From: an uncultured Acidimicrobiales bacterium
GTDB lineage: Bacteria > Actinomycetota > Acidimicrobiia > Acidimicrobiales > UBA10347
Assembly: GCA_937991435.1 (NCBI GenBank)
Contig: CALKPY010000063.1
Coordinates: forward strand, 1 to 48,489
DNA length: 48,489 nt
Direction of reading: 5' to 3'
In this document: positions 1-8,337 of the stretch, in pieces
Position numbering within the stretch: the first letter of the stretch is position 1
Layout of the letters: each line of letters opens with the position of its first letter
Position numbers and translations under genes: made by a program
The notes under the pieces: model-generated
What the model saw: the letters and a program-made list of their open reading frames with translations, nothing else
Databases searched by the model: none
Told to the model about the DNA's origin: nothing

Positions 1-3
1 CCT

Positions 4-174
4 TCAGGAAAGCAGGCGGGGTATGAATCTCTTGACGGCACCAATCGTTGCGAGTTGAGCAAACACACAACGTTTCCGCGTACTAGGCCAAACAGCCCAG
101 CCCGCCAGCCCTACAAACAACACCAATCACAACAAATACGCGACAAACAACACCCCAAAAACGACAGCGATCAA
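4..174 (-). pseudogene. Possible interrupted small membrane protein ORF
   Basis: Seen: directly after the YeeE-like gene, a TTG overlaps its TGA stop (TTGA) and opens a frame of 15 hydrophobic codons. An in-frame TGA follows at 127-129. The same frame then runs on for about 40 codons, first hydrophobic and then basic, to a TGA at 4-6. Read through, it would be a protein of about 56 residues with one membrane segment and a basic tail. Inference: either a small gene broken by a nonsense mutation, a short hydrophobic peptide followed by chance coding, or noise. No family is recognised. Confidence 0.25.
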
Positions 175-650
175 GCCGTCGCCGATGCCACGCGATGCTC
201 ACCATCGCCTGAGGTAAGAGCGTCTACTTGCTGGCGCTCTCGCAGATGCAGCCCTAGGAAGATTCCGACAATTGCTACGAGGCCCAGGAACGCTCCAGAC
301 GAGACCATCACCAAGGCCGGCGCGGGGCACGTGCCGGCAATCGCCCAACCAATACCGAACAGTGCACCACCTTGGTAGTGGTGTCGTTCCGGCTTTGAAC
401 GAGACAACTCCAGCGGGCCACCGAGCGGCGTGACATGGCGTCGACGTTCCAGCCACCAGAGCATTGGTGCCGAAACTGCGATCGCAGAAGCCATGAACCA
501 GAAGACTTCGAAATCGTCGAGACGCAACATCGAGTGAATCGTGTCGTACTCGTGCAGGTTCGATGCAGCGAGCACGGCCCCGAATGCGATGCCGAAACAC
601 AGGCCGACCAAGTTCATGAGTGAAGAATTCGCGCTACGTGTGCTGCTCAC
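171..650 (-). CDS. YeeE/YedE-type sulfur transporter half, second subunit
   Basis: Small hydrophobic protein of 159 residues in the YeeE/YedE (COG2391) family, whose members move thiosulfate or other sulfur species across the membrane through conserved cysteines. The motif GIGWAIAGTCPAPALV is the signature of the second half in split two-gene versions. The start is GTG at 650, which overlaps the TGA of the upstream half (GTGA) and has a GGAGG ribosome site six bases before it. An ATG at 617 lacks such a site. Role inferred from the family and from the neighbours (persulfide dioxygenase, rhodanese, SulP): import of sulfane sulfur. The exact substrate cannot be read from sequence. Confidence 0.85.
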   Translation of the reverse strand: MSSTRSANSSLMNLVGLCFGIAFGAVLAASNLHEYDTIHSMLRLDDFEVFWFMASAIAVSAPMLWWLERRRHVTPLGGPLELSRSKPERHHYQGGALFGIGWAIAGTCPAPALVMVSSGAFLGLVAIVGIFLGLHLRERQQVDALTSGDGEHRVASATA

Positions 651-1132
651 AGCGAACCTCCGGTGATCACACGAAGGATGAGTGTGGTCGCGATTGCTGT
701 CGCCATAAACGTCGCAGTGACCGCCACGCTCGCCGGTGATCGCTGCGCTGTGCCACACATGCCATGTCCTGAGGTGCAGCCGCCCGCCATCGCCGCGCCA
801 TATCCCAACAGGGTCGCGCCCGCGAACACCATGATCATCGTTACCGGCAACGGAAATACTTCTCTCAACGCGTCATAACCGGAGCGAACCGATGACCGGT
901 CTCGCAGAACTTGAGTTACGACCATTCCACCAAGGAACAGCCCTGCGAAGTACCAAACACGCCATGTGGCAAAACCATCAAATCGACGAAACAACCTTGA
1001 TGTCTGCACATAGGCCCCGCTCGCCCCCAGCGGTTGGTTGGCGAGAGCGAACAGGCCAACGATGAGCAGGCCAAGTGTTGGCCCTCCGATGTACCAGGGC
1101 AGGCGGTCAGGAAGCAGATCAAACATACTCAT
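647..1132 (-). CDS. YeeE/YedE-type sulfur transporter half, first subunit
   Basis: Membrane protein of 161 residues, first half of a split YeeE/YedE transporter. The diagnostic cysteine motif GGCTSGHGMCG is present near residues 116-126, between hydrophobic segments. The start ATG at 1132 has an AAGGA site about four bases upstream and lies inside the 3' end of the SulP gene (14-base overlap). Its stop overlaps the start of the second half. The pair probably forms one transporter for thiosulfate or a related sulfur compound; substrate and direction are inferred from family and context. An ATG two codons further in is an alternative start. Confidence 0.88.
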   Translation of the reverse strand: MSMFDLLPDRLPWYIGGPTLGLLIVGLFALANQPLGASGAYVQTSRLFRRFDGFATWRVWYFAGLFLGGMVVTQVLRDRSSVRSGYDALREVFPLPVTMIMVFAGATLLGYGAAMAGGCTSGHGMCGTAQRSPASVAVTATFMATAIATTLILRVITGGSL

Positions 1133-2666
1133 GGATTCCTTGTTCTCGTTGGTGTTCGAGGGTGACTATTGAACCAAGATCGTGGATCTCAGCCGCGCGT
1201 TCAGCTCCGGGCCGGATTCCGGTGAATCGCAGCGTGACACCGTCGGCCGAGAGCTCATCGCGCCACCGCGAAAGGACCGCAGCAGCGGTGTAGTCCAGCC
1301 GCCCAACCCCCGCAAGGTCCAGCGTTATCTGGGTGATCTCAGACTCGTTTGACGAACGATGGCCGTCGACGACTCGATCAAGAGTGCCCTGAAGACGTGG
1401 AACCGAAACGAACCACAGCACGCCCACGGGACGAACGACGATCAGAGTGCCGACTTCCTCAGCCGTGACGTCAAATCGAAGCTCTCGCCACAGGTGCACC
1501 GCAAGAGAAAGGCCCACGCCCACAAAAATTCCACGTTCGACTCTCGGAGCGAACACGACCGTGGCAACGGCAGTTCCAATCGCCACCAACGCTTGTGGCC
1601 GTGACTGATGCAGCAGTTGCCAGATCGCGGTGATGTCGATCAGCTTCCAGACGGCGGCAACAACGATTGCTCCAAGTACTGCTGTCGGTAGCGGGGCAAG
1701 TAATCCCACCATTGGCAACGCCGCTAAGACTGCCACCCCGGCAAAGGCGCCGGACCAGGCTGATCGAGCCCCAACGCTGTGCGCCAACATGCTTCGCGAG
1801 AACGACCCGCCCACAGGAAAACCTCCAGCCGATGCCGCCGCAAGATTTGCTACGCCCTGTCCTACGAACTCGCGGTTTGCGTTCCAACGGCGCCGGTCTT
1901 GCACGGCCAGGAGACGTGCGACCGACGCGGGCTCGGCGAAACCTACGAGGGCGATCACAACACCAGGGACCAGCAATGAAGTTGTCAGCCCCCAATCGAC
2001 CTCAGTCGAGAACAGTGCCAGTCCCGATTCGACCTTTCCAACGCGTGGACCCTGCCAGTTCAAAGCCCAGCTAACGCTGGTCGACGCGAGTACGACAATC
2101 AAAACAGCAGGCAGTCGGGGAACCGATCGACGAGCTCCGACGACCACGACAAATACAACGACAGCAAAAGCAAGTGCTGAGAGGCTCCATTGTGTTGGCG
2201 TCGCGAGCTGGCCAAGAGCATCAACGACCGATCCGGATGGCGTTGTGCTTCCGATCAGCTTGGTCGATTGGGAGGCGATAATCACGACCGCCGCGCCCGT
2301 GGTGAAGCCCAGGAGCACGGGTTCAGAAATCAGCCATGCGATCGAACCGAGTCTTAGTAGCCCTACAAGCAGTCGCGTGACGCCGACAATCAACGCGAGA
2401 ATCGTCGCTGCACCGACCAGTCCCGAGCCCGATAAGCCGGCTCCGTGCAGCGCACCGAATGTGAGTAAGGAAGTCAGGGCCACAGGACCGGTCTGCAACT
2501 GTGGGGTCGCGACGAACATTGCTGCTGCGATTGACGGAAGAGCGGCAGCAGCCAGGCCGCGCTCAGCCGGCAGGCCCGCGAGCTGCGCGTAAGCCAACGC
2601 CTGAGGAATCGCGAGCATGGCGACCGAAAGTCCCGCGACAACGTCCGCTTGATGAGGGTGGGTCAC
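1119..2666 (-). CDS. SulP family anion permease with STAS domain
   Basis: A 515-residue SulP/SLC26-type transporter. About 10-12 hydrophobic segments fill residues 5-400, including the typical early run GLSVAMLAIPQALAYAQLAG. A cytoplasmic STAS domain follows (about 400-515, with ITLDLAGVGRLDYTAAAVL). Such proteins carry sulfate, bicarbonate or other anions. In this operon, behind a persulfide dioxygenase that makes sulfite, export of sulfite or sulfate or uptake of sulfate are both reasonable; that is inference. The ATG shares one base with the stop of the upstream gene (TGATG), so translation is probably coupled. Confidence 0.9.
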   Translation of the reverse strand: MTHPHQADVVAGLSVAMLAIPQALAYAQLAGLPAERGLAAAALPSIAAAMFVATPQLQTGPVALTSLLTFGALHGAGLSGSGLVGAATILALIVGVTRLLVGLLRLGSIAWLISEPVLLGFTTGAAVVIIASQSTKLIGSTTPSGSVVDALGQLATPTQWSLSALAFAVVVFVVVVGARRSVPRLPAVLIVVLASTSVSWALNWQGPRVGKVESGLALFSTEVDWGLTTSLLVPGVVIALVGFAEPASVARLLAVQDRRRWNANREFVGQGVANLAAASAGGFPVGGSFSRSMLAHSVGARSAWSGAFAGVAVLAALPMVGLLAPLPTAVLGAIVVAAVWKLIDITAIWQLLHQSRPQALVAIGTAVATVVFAPRVERGIFVGVGLSLAVHLWRELRFDVTAEEVGTLIVVRPVGVLWFVSVPRLQGTLDRVVDGHRSSNESEITQITLDLAGVGRLDYTAAAVLSRWRDELSADGVTLRFTGIRPGAERAAEIHDLGSIVTLEHQREQGIHEYV

Positions 2667-4090
2667 TATTGCTCAGCCAGAGCGGTCCATGCGCCGTACC
2701 CACCAACAAGGTCCGACACGTTGGCGAAACCATGCGATCGCAAAAAGCTGGCCGCGATCATTGATCGAAAACCACCGGCGCAATACACCAATGTTGGAGC
2801 CTTTGGATCAAGGTCGCCGACCGATGCCAAAAGCGTCGTCAGCGGTACGGCGATAGCGGTCGGGATCATGCCGCCCTCAGTCTCAGCTGGTTGGCGGACA
2901 TCGACGAAGAGATAATCGTTGGAGCCGTCTACGTCGACGAGATCAGAAAACGATTTTCGCGGCGCGCTCTGAAGCGGCACCTCACTGTGTTGATCAATCG
3001 CCGTCAGCACGTGTGCACCAACCACGCAGTCAAAGCCAATCCGCGCCAACCGGTTGCGCGCTTCAATTTCAGTTCCCGAGTCACAGACCAGAGCAATGTT
3101 CTGTTCAGGGTTGATCACTGATCCCGCAAATTCGGCAAAGCGGCCATCGAGACCTACGAATAGCGCCCCAGGTATATGCCCGCTCGTGAAACTGCCGAGA
3201 TCTCGTGTGTCGAGTACGACCCCGCCCGCCTCGTGGTGGCGTGTCAGATCTTCGCGTGTCAATACGGCTACGGGCTGCTGTTCATCAAGTAGCTGCCGGT
3301 TCGCACGGTTCGCATGAACGTCAAACCGGAAATAGGCCGGAGGGTGCGACTGCGACTCGGTCACCATGGCGACAAACGCCTCGGCTGTAGGAGCGAGCAG
3401 CGCTTGATTGGTCCGGCGTTGCTCCCCAATTGACGAAACTACCTCTGTCGACAGGTTCTTTCCGCATGCGGAGCCGGCACCGTGGCCAGGCCAGACGATC
3501 GTGTCATCGGGAAGCGTCATGAGCTTGTCGTGCAGCGACCGGTGCAGTAATTCTGCGAGCTCCTCAGAGGTGCGGCCAGCAGAGACCAAAAGATCCGGCC
3601 GTCCAACGTCGCCGACAAATAGGGTGTCGCCGGTCAATACGCCCCATGGCTGAGCCGATGGTTGCCCCAAGTCCCACACCACGACACAGATGGACTCGGG
3701 CGTGTGCCCGGGCGTGGCACGAATCTCAAGTGCGACCTCGCCGAGCACGATCTGTTCACCGTCGCGCAACTCGCGACTGGCGAACTCGGTGTTTGCTCCG
3801 CTTCCGTAGGCGATTGCAGCGCCCGTGGCATCTGCCACTTCGAGATGACCAGATACGAAGTCGGCATGCAGGTGAGTCTCGATGACGAACTCGATGGTCA
3901 GATCGTGCTCGCGGGCCGACTCAAGATACTCGCCCACATCACGACGAGGATCTACAACCACAGCGCGGCCCGTGGTTCGATCTCCAATCAGGTACGACGC
4001 CTGAGAGAGACAGTCGAGGTAGAACTGCTCGAATACAAGCGCTGCGGGCATGTTGGTGTGCGTGTCGGGAATCGTGGAAACCGGAGCCAT
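2666..4090 (-). CDS. Persulfide dioxygenase-like MBL protein with two rhodanese domains
   Basis: A 474-residue three-domain protein resembling CstB/BlsA-type persulfide enzymes. Residues about 15-260 are a metallo-beta-lactamase fold with THLHADF (H73, H75, D77), ATPGHT and GDTLFVGDVGRPDL, the ETHE1-like single-iron pattern. Two rhodanese domains follow. The first keeps a cysteine in LVCDSGTE and the second in LVYCAGGFRS, so both could carry persulfide. Expected reaction: oxidation of glutathione-like, mycothiol or CoA persulfide to sulfite, with sulfur transfer. First gene of the sulfur operon. The ATG at 4090 lies at the predicted transcription start and has no ribosome site, so it may be leaderless. 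ATG at 4051 is an alternative nearer the family's usual start. Confidence 0.92.
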   Translation of the reverse strand: MAPVSTIPDTHTNMPAALVFEQFYLDCLSQASYLIGDRTTGRAVVVDPRRDVGEYLESAREHDLTIEFVIETHLHADFVSGHLEVADATGAAIAYGSGANTEFASRELRDGEQIVLGEVALEIRATPGHTPESICVVVWDLGQPSAQPWGVLTGDTLFVGDVGRPDLLVSAGRTSEELAELLHRSLHDKLMTLPDDTIVWPGHGAGSACGKNLSTEVVSSIGEQRRTNQALLAPTAEAFVAMVTESQSHPPAYFRFDVHANRANRQLLDEQQPVAVLTREDLTRHHEAGGVVLDTRDLGSFTSGHIPGALFVGLDGRFAEFAGSVINPEQNIALVCDSGTEIEARNRLARIGFDCVVGAHVLTAIDQHSEVPLQSAPRKSFSDLVDVDGSNDYLFVDVRQPAETEGGMIPTAIAVPLTTLLASVGDLDPKAPTLVYCAGGFRSMIAASFLRSHGFANVSDLVGGYGAWTALAEQ

Positions 4091-4094
4091 TCAT

Positions 4095-4112
4095 CAAATG
4101 TACGTACATTTG
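4095..4112. promoter_or_regulatory. 18-bp perfect palindrome, probable operator
   Basis: CAAATGTACGTACATTTG is a perfect inverted repeat covering the -10 of the sulfur-operon promoter and ending four bases before the start codon side of the -10 spacer. A bound dimer would block transcription. The TGTA..TACA core resembles sites of HutC-type GntR repressors, and a GntR/UTRA gene ends 54 bases upstream; that assignment is inference. A further 8-bp palindrome GTTCGAAC lies at 4133-4140. Confidence 0.6.
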
Positions 4113-4125
4113 GTGGAACTGTCAA
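4097..4125 (-). promoter_or_regulatory. Promoter of the sulfur operon
   Basis: On the minus strand TTGACA (4125-4120) is followed after exactly 17 bases by TACATT (4102-4097). This is a full -35 match and four of six for the -10. The -10 ends six bases before the ATG at 4090, so the transcript should begin at or next to the start codon. The -10 is inside an 18-bp palindrome. Confidence 0.65.
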
Positions 4126-4165
4126 TCAGTACGTTCGAACTTGCTCGTCAGACGTGTCGAGACCT

Positions 4166-4927
4166 TCAGCTTGGCGATGCGCGCAACGCTGACGGTGAAC
4201 CCGACATCCACTCGGCCACGAAGCCGAATCGGTCACCACGCACAACTGTTATGCGCCGTTCTATTGGGGTGTCATCGACGAAACCGATTCGTTCGAGACG
4301 AAATGCGGCTGCTCCAGATTCGCACTCAAGTTGCGCCGAGTCCTGCGGTGACAGGGAAACGGCAGCCAGCCGCTCCCGCCCGTGAGTAGGAGCACCGACA
4401 CCGATCACACGCAGCTGGTCATAGAGCGCCGTGTGTGCCCAATCGACAGACAACAAAGCTGACGCCACAGCAGCAGGTAACCACGCTCGATCGATAGCAA
4501 GCGGCTCCCCGCCCGCATGGCGCAAGCGGCTCAGCAAAACGAGATCTGCTTGCGGCTGCAATTTGAGCGCCGCAGCCGCGTCACTATCGCGAACGACCTC
4601 AAGCTGCAGCACGTCGCTCGTCTGCTCAACTCCTGAAGCCTCGATCGATCGGAACAAGCTGTAGAGCGTGCCCAGCGACTGCTCAAACTCGATCCGGTTC
4701 ACCAACGTTCCCCGGCCGCGCTCGCGACGAATCAGACCGTCGATTGACAAACGGCGCACCGCCTCACGGGCGGTATGGCGACTCACGCCGTATTCGTTGA
4801 CCAGCTCGGTATCAGTCAGGAAGTTGCCGTCGCTGAAATCATTTGCTTGCAAACGGCGCCGCAGGTCGGCTTCTAGCTGAGCCCACAACGGAGTCGCACG
4901 TGCACGATCGAGACTCTCAGCGGGCAT
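4166..4927 (-). CDS. GntR family regulator with UTRA domain (HutC subfamily)
   Basis: A 253-residue transcription factor. A winged helix-turn-helix spans about residues 12-78 (VNEYGVSRHTAREAVRRL, then a wing with RRERGRGT). A UTRA ligand-binding domain spans about 95-240, with the family's closing pattern RLERIGFVDDTPIERRI. Such proteins bind small palindromes and release DNA on binding a metabolite. It sits between coproheme decarboxylase and the sulfur operon, all on the same strand. It could regulate the operon through the palindrome at 4095-4112, or its own fdhD-chdC unit. The ligand is unknown. Start ATG at 4927, 26 bases after the upstream stop. Confidence 0.9.
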   Translation of the reverse strand: MPAESLDRARATPLWAQLEADLRRRLQANDFSDGNFLTDTELVNEYGVSRHTAREAVRRLSIDGLIRRERGRGTLVNRIEFEQSLGTLYSLFRSIEASGVEQTSDVLQLEVVRDSDAAAALKLQPQADLVLLSRLRHAGGEPLAIDRAWLPAAVASALLSVDWAHTALYDQLRVIGVGAPTHGRERLAAVSLSPQDSAQLECESGAAAFRLERIGFVDDTPIERRITVVRGDRFGFVAEWMSGSPSALRASPS

Positions 4928-4953
4928 GCGAACGGTGCCCGCGGTCGCGCAGA

Positions 4954-5628
4954 TCAGCCTTCAAGGATTTCACCGAGATCGGCAACCATTCCGGTGTAGA
5001 ACGAACCAAACTCTGCAAACTCTGCAGATGCCTTGTCAAAGCGCATGGTGTAGACCACCTCTTTGAGGTCATCGGGATACTGACCGAACAGTGTGACTCC
5101 CCACTCGTACTCGTCGAGCCCCGTTGATCCGGTGATCAGTTGCACGATGCGACCGGCAAATTTGCGGCCAGACGTACCGTGTTCGTACATGAGGGCCTTG
5201 CGATCCTCAAAATCCATCGTGAACCAGTTCTGGTCTGGGTGGCGCCGCTTGCTCATGGGATAGAAACACCACGCTGGTTTGCCTTCGGGTGGCAGAACCG
5301 GATACAGCCGGGCTTGCTTCGCTTCGTCAGGAACACCCATCGCGTACTCGCTGAGTTCGGTCAGCGAAACGTAGCTGTCGACGAGCTCCAAGCCCGCAGC
5401 GGTGAGGTCTTGTTGAAGTTGGCGAAGGGACCACAGCTCTGGGCCAATGCCCATCACGGCAATGTCAGCTTTGTGCCCGAGCATGGCTACCGAGACAACC
5501 TGATCTTCTCGCCCGCGAGCAGCATCGACCGCGGTCAAAGCCGCAGTTCGATCGACGCCTGGCGGAGCCTTGAAGAACAGATGCAACACGCCCTGTCCGA
5601 TTGACGGGCGTACATCGTGCGATGTCAT
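4954..5628 (-). CDS. chdC: Coproheme decarboxylase (chlorite dismutase family, HemQ)
   Basis: A 224-residue protein of the chlorite-dismutase fold that turns iron-coproporphyrin III into protoheme in the coproporphyrin-dependent pathway. Seen: YPMSKRR (Y123, M125, K127), where the tyrosine and lysine correspond to the catalytic and propionate-binding residues known from Listeria and Staphylococcus. EHG (H150) supplies the proximal heme histidine. The C-terminal block EWGVTLFG...MRFDKAS is conserved. Notably the motif is the Firmicutes-like YPMxKRR form, not the YPFVRSYEWY form I recall from corynebacteria and mycobacteria. The ATG overlaps the fdhD stop (ATGA). No other heme genes are in the window. 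Confidence 0.9.
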   Translation of the reverse strand: MTSHDVRPSIGQGVLHLFFKAPPGVDRTAALTAVDAARGREDQVVSVAMLGHKADIAVMGIGPELWSLRQLQQDLTAAGLELVDSYVSLTELSEYAMGVPDEAKQARLYPVLPPEGKPAWCFYPMSKRRHPDQNWFTMDFEDRKALMYEHGTSGRKFAGRIVQLITGSTGLDEYEWGVTLFGQYPDDLKEVVYTMRFDKASAEFAEFGSFYTGMVADLGEILEG

Positions 5629-6458
5629 GCCGGTACTTCCTCTGATTCGTCGAATGGCTGCGACAGTCCTGCGGCCGCGTGGGGCCGGGACATATCGGGC
5701 TGGTGATACAGGTTCAGGGTGCCTTCACGCACGAACCCGGCGAGCTGAATGTGCGCAGCCTGGGCTGCCTCGACTGCGAGGGCCGACGGTGCGCTGATAG
5801 CGACGACCGTCGAGAACCCAGCCGCCCACGCTTTTTGAACCATCTCAAACGAGGCTCGCCCGCTGACGAACAAGCCAAGACCAGTCGCAGGCAACAACCC
5901 GTCGAGGAGCATTCGGCCCGCAACCTTGTCGACCGCGTTGTGGCGGCCGATGTCTTCACGAACTTCCAGAATCGTTCCGTCTGGTGCGAACGCGGCCGCC
6001 GCGTGCAGCCCGCCGGTGCGGGCGAACAACGGTTGGTGATCACGAATGGCGTCGACCACACCCAGCAGGGTTTCTGGGGCGAACAGCGCCGCCGATGGCA
6101 TTGGCGCAATACGCGCTACAAGCTCTTCGATGGCTTCGGTACCGCAGAGACCACATGAGGAGCTGATCACGCCCAGCCGGGGGGTGGGGTCGGGGGCAGC
6201 AGGGGCTGAGACCGAAACAACATTGAATTCGGTTTCGACCGCCGAGCCAGTAGCGCAGTAGCGAATCTCGGTGATGGCGGCTCCAGCCAGTGCACCGTCA
6301 GCGTGTAGCAAACCAACAGCGAGTTCGAAATCATGCCCTGGGGTGCGCATGGTCGTTGCAACGTCAACCTCATTGAGACGAACCGTGAGCGGTTCTTCAA
6401 CAACAAGTTCTTCGGGACGGCGGACGAGCTGCCCGTTGTCGAGGTGCTGGACCATCAT
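5625..6458 (-). CDS. fdhD: FdhD sulfurtransferase for formate dehydrogenase
   Basis: FdhD passes sulfur from IscS-type cysteine desulfurases to the molybdenum/tungsten bis-MGD cofactor, activating formate dehydrogenases. Seen: the SSCGLCG motif with the CxxC sulfur carrier; EPLTVRLN and TPGHDFELAVGLLHADG near the N terminus; REDIGRHNAVDK and LFVSGRASFEMVQKAW in the centre. The reading frame stays open to 6653. I place the start at ATG 6458 (277 residues, the usual family length), because the upstream part carries the groEL terminator and looks non-coding. The neighbouring codon (6455) and a GTG at 6482 are alternatives. It overlaps chdC by four bases. No formate dehydrogenase gene is in the window. 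Confidence 0.9.
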   Translation of the reverse strand: MMVQHLDNGQLVRRPEELVVEEPLTVRLNEVDVATTMRTPGHDFELAVGLLHADGALAGAAITEIRYCATGSAVETEFNVVSVSAPAAPDPTPRLGVISSSCGLCGTEAIEELVARIAPMPSAALFAPETLLGVVDAIRDHQPLFARTGGLHAAAAFAPDGTILEVREDIGRHNAVDKVAGRMLLDGLLPATGLGLFVSGRASFEMVQKAWAAGFSTVVAISAPSALAVEAAQAAHIQLAGFVREGTLNLYHQPDMSRPHAAAGLSQPFDESEEVPA

Positions 6459-6564
6459 CTTTGCGGTACGACCTCGAGCCACGTTCGCAACGCTACTCGC
6501 CAAAACGACGAACGGGCCGCCCCCGTGCGGAGCGCTCACAGCGACCGCGTTCACCGCTCGAACC

Positions 6565-6599
6565 CAAAACGACGACAGACCGCCCAAAGGCGGTCCGTC
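6565..6599 (-). terminator. Intrinsic terminator of groEL
   Basis: The inverted repeat GACCGCC-CAAA-GGCGGTC (6578-6595) can extend by GAC/GTC past one mismatch. On the minus strand a CGTTTT run follows. It lies 65-95 bases after the groEL stop, as expected for its terminator. Confidence 0.7.
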
Positions 6600-6659
6600 G
6601 CTGAGATTCGACAGTCGAGCTGTCATGGCTTGCATAGCAAGCCTGGTGTTCAAGTTTTG

Positions 6660-8294
<1,635 letters not shown>

Positions 8295-8301
8295 CTAGCA
8301 G

Positions 8302-8328
8302 TTAGCACTCTCGGATTGAGACTGCTAA
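8302..8328. promoter_or_regulatory. CIRCE operator (HrcA site) of groEL
   Basis: TTAGCACTC, nine bases, then GACTGCTAA: the CIRCE consensus (TTAGCACTC-N9-GAGTGCTAA) with one mismatch in the second arm. Outer arms CCTAGCA (8294-8300) and TGCTAGG (8329-8335) lengthen the inverted repeat. HrcA bound here would repress groEL until heat shock. The hrcA gene is not in the window. Confidence 0.93.
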
Positions 8329-8337
8329 TGCTAGGGG

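Noticed and set aside
4954-5628. Loss of the catalytic tyrosine in HemQ (GRKF instead of GRKY)
   Set aside because: Counting back from the proximal histidine shows that the catalytic tyrosine of the family is the one in YPMxK, which is present (Y123); the GRKF position is not the catalytic one.
6459-6653. N-terminal extension of FdhD (open frame upstream of ATG 6458)
   Set aside because: It contains the groEL terminator hairpin and sequence not seen in the family; the shorter start gives the normal FdhD length.
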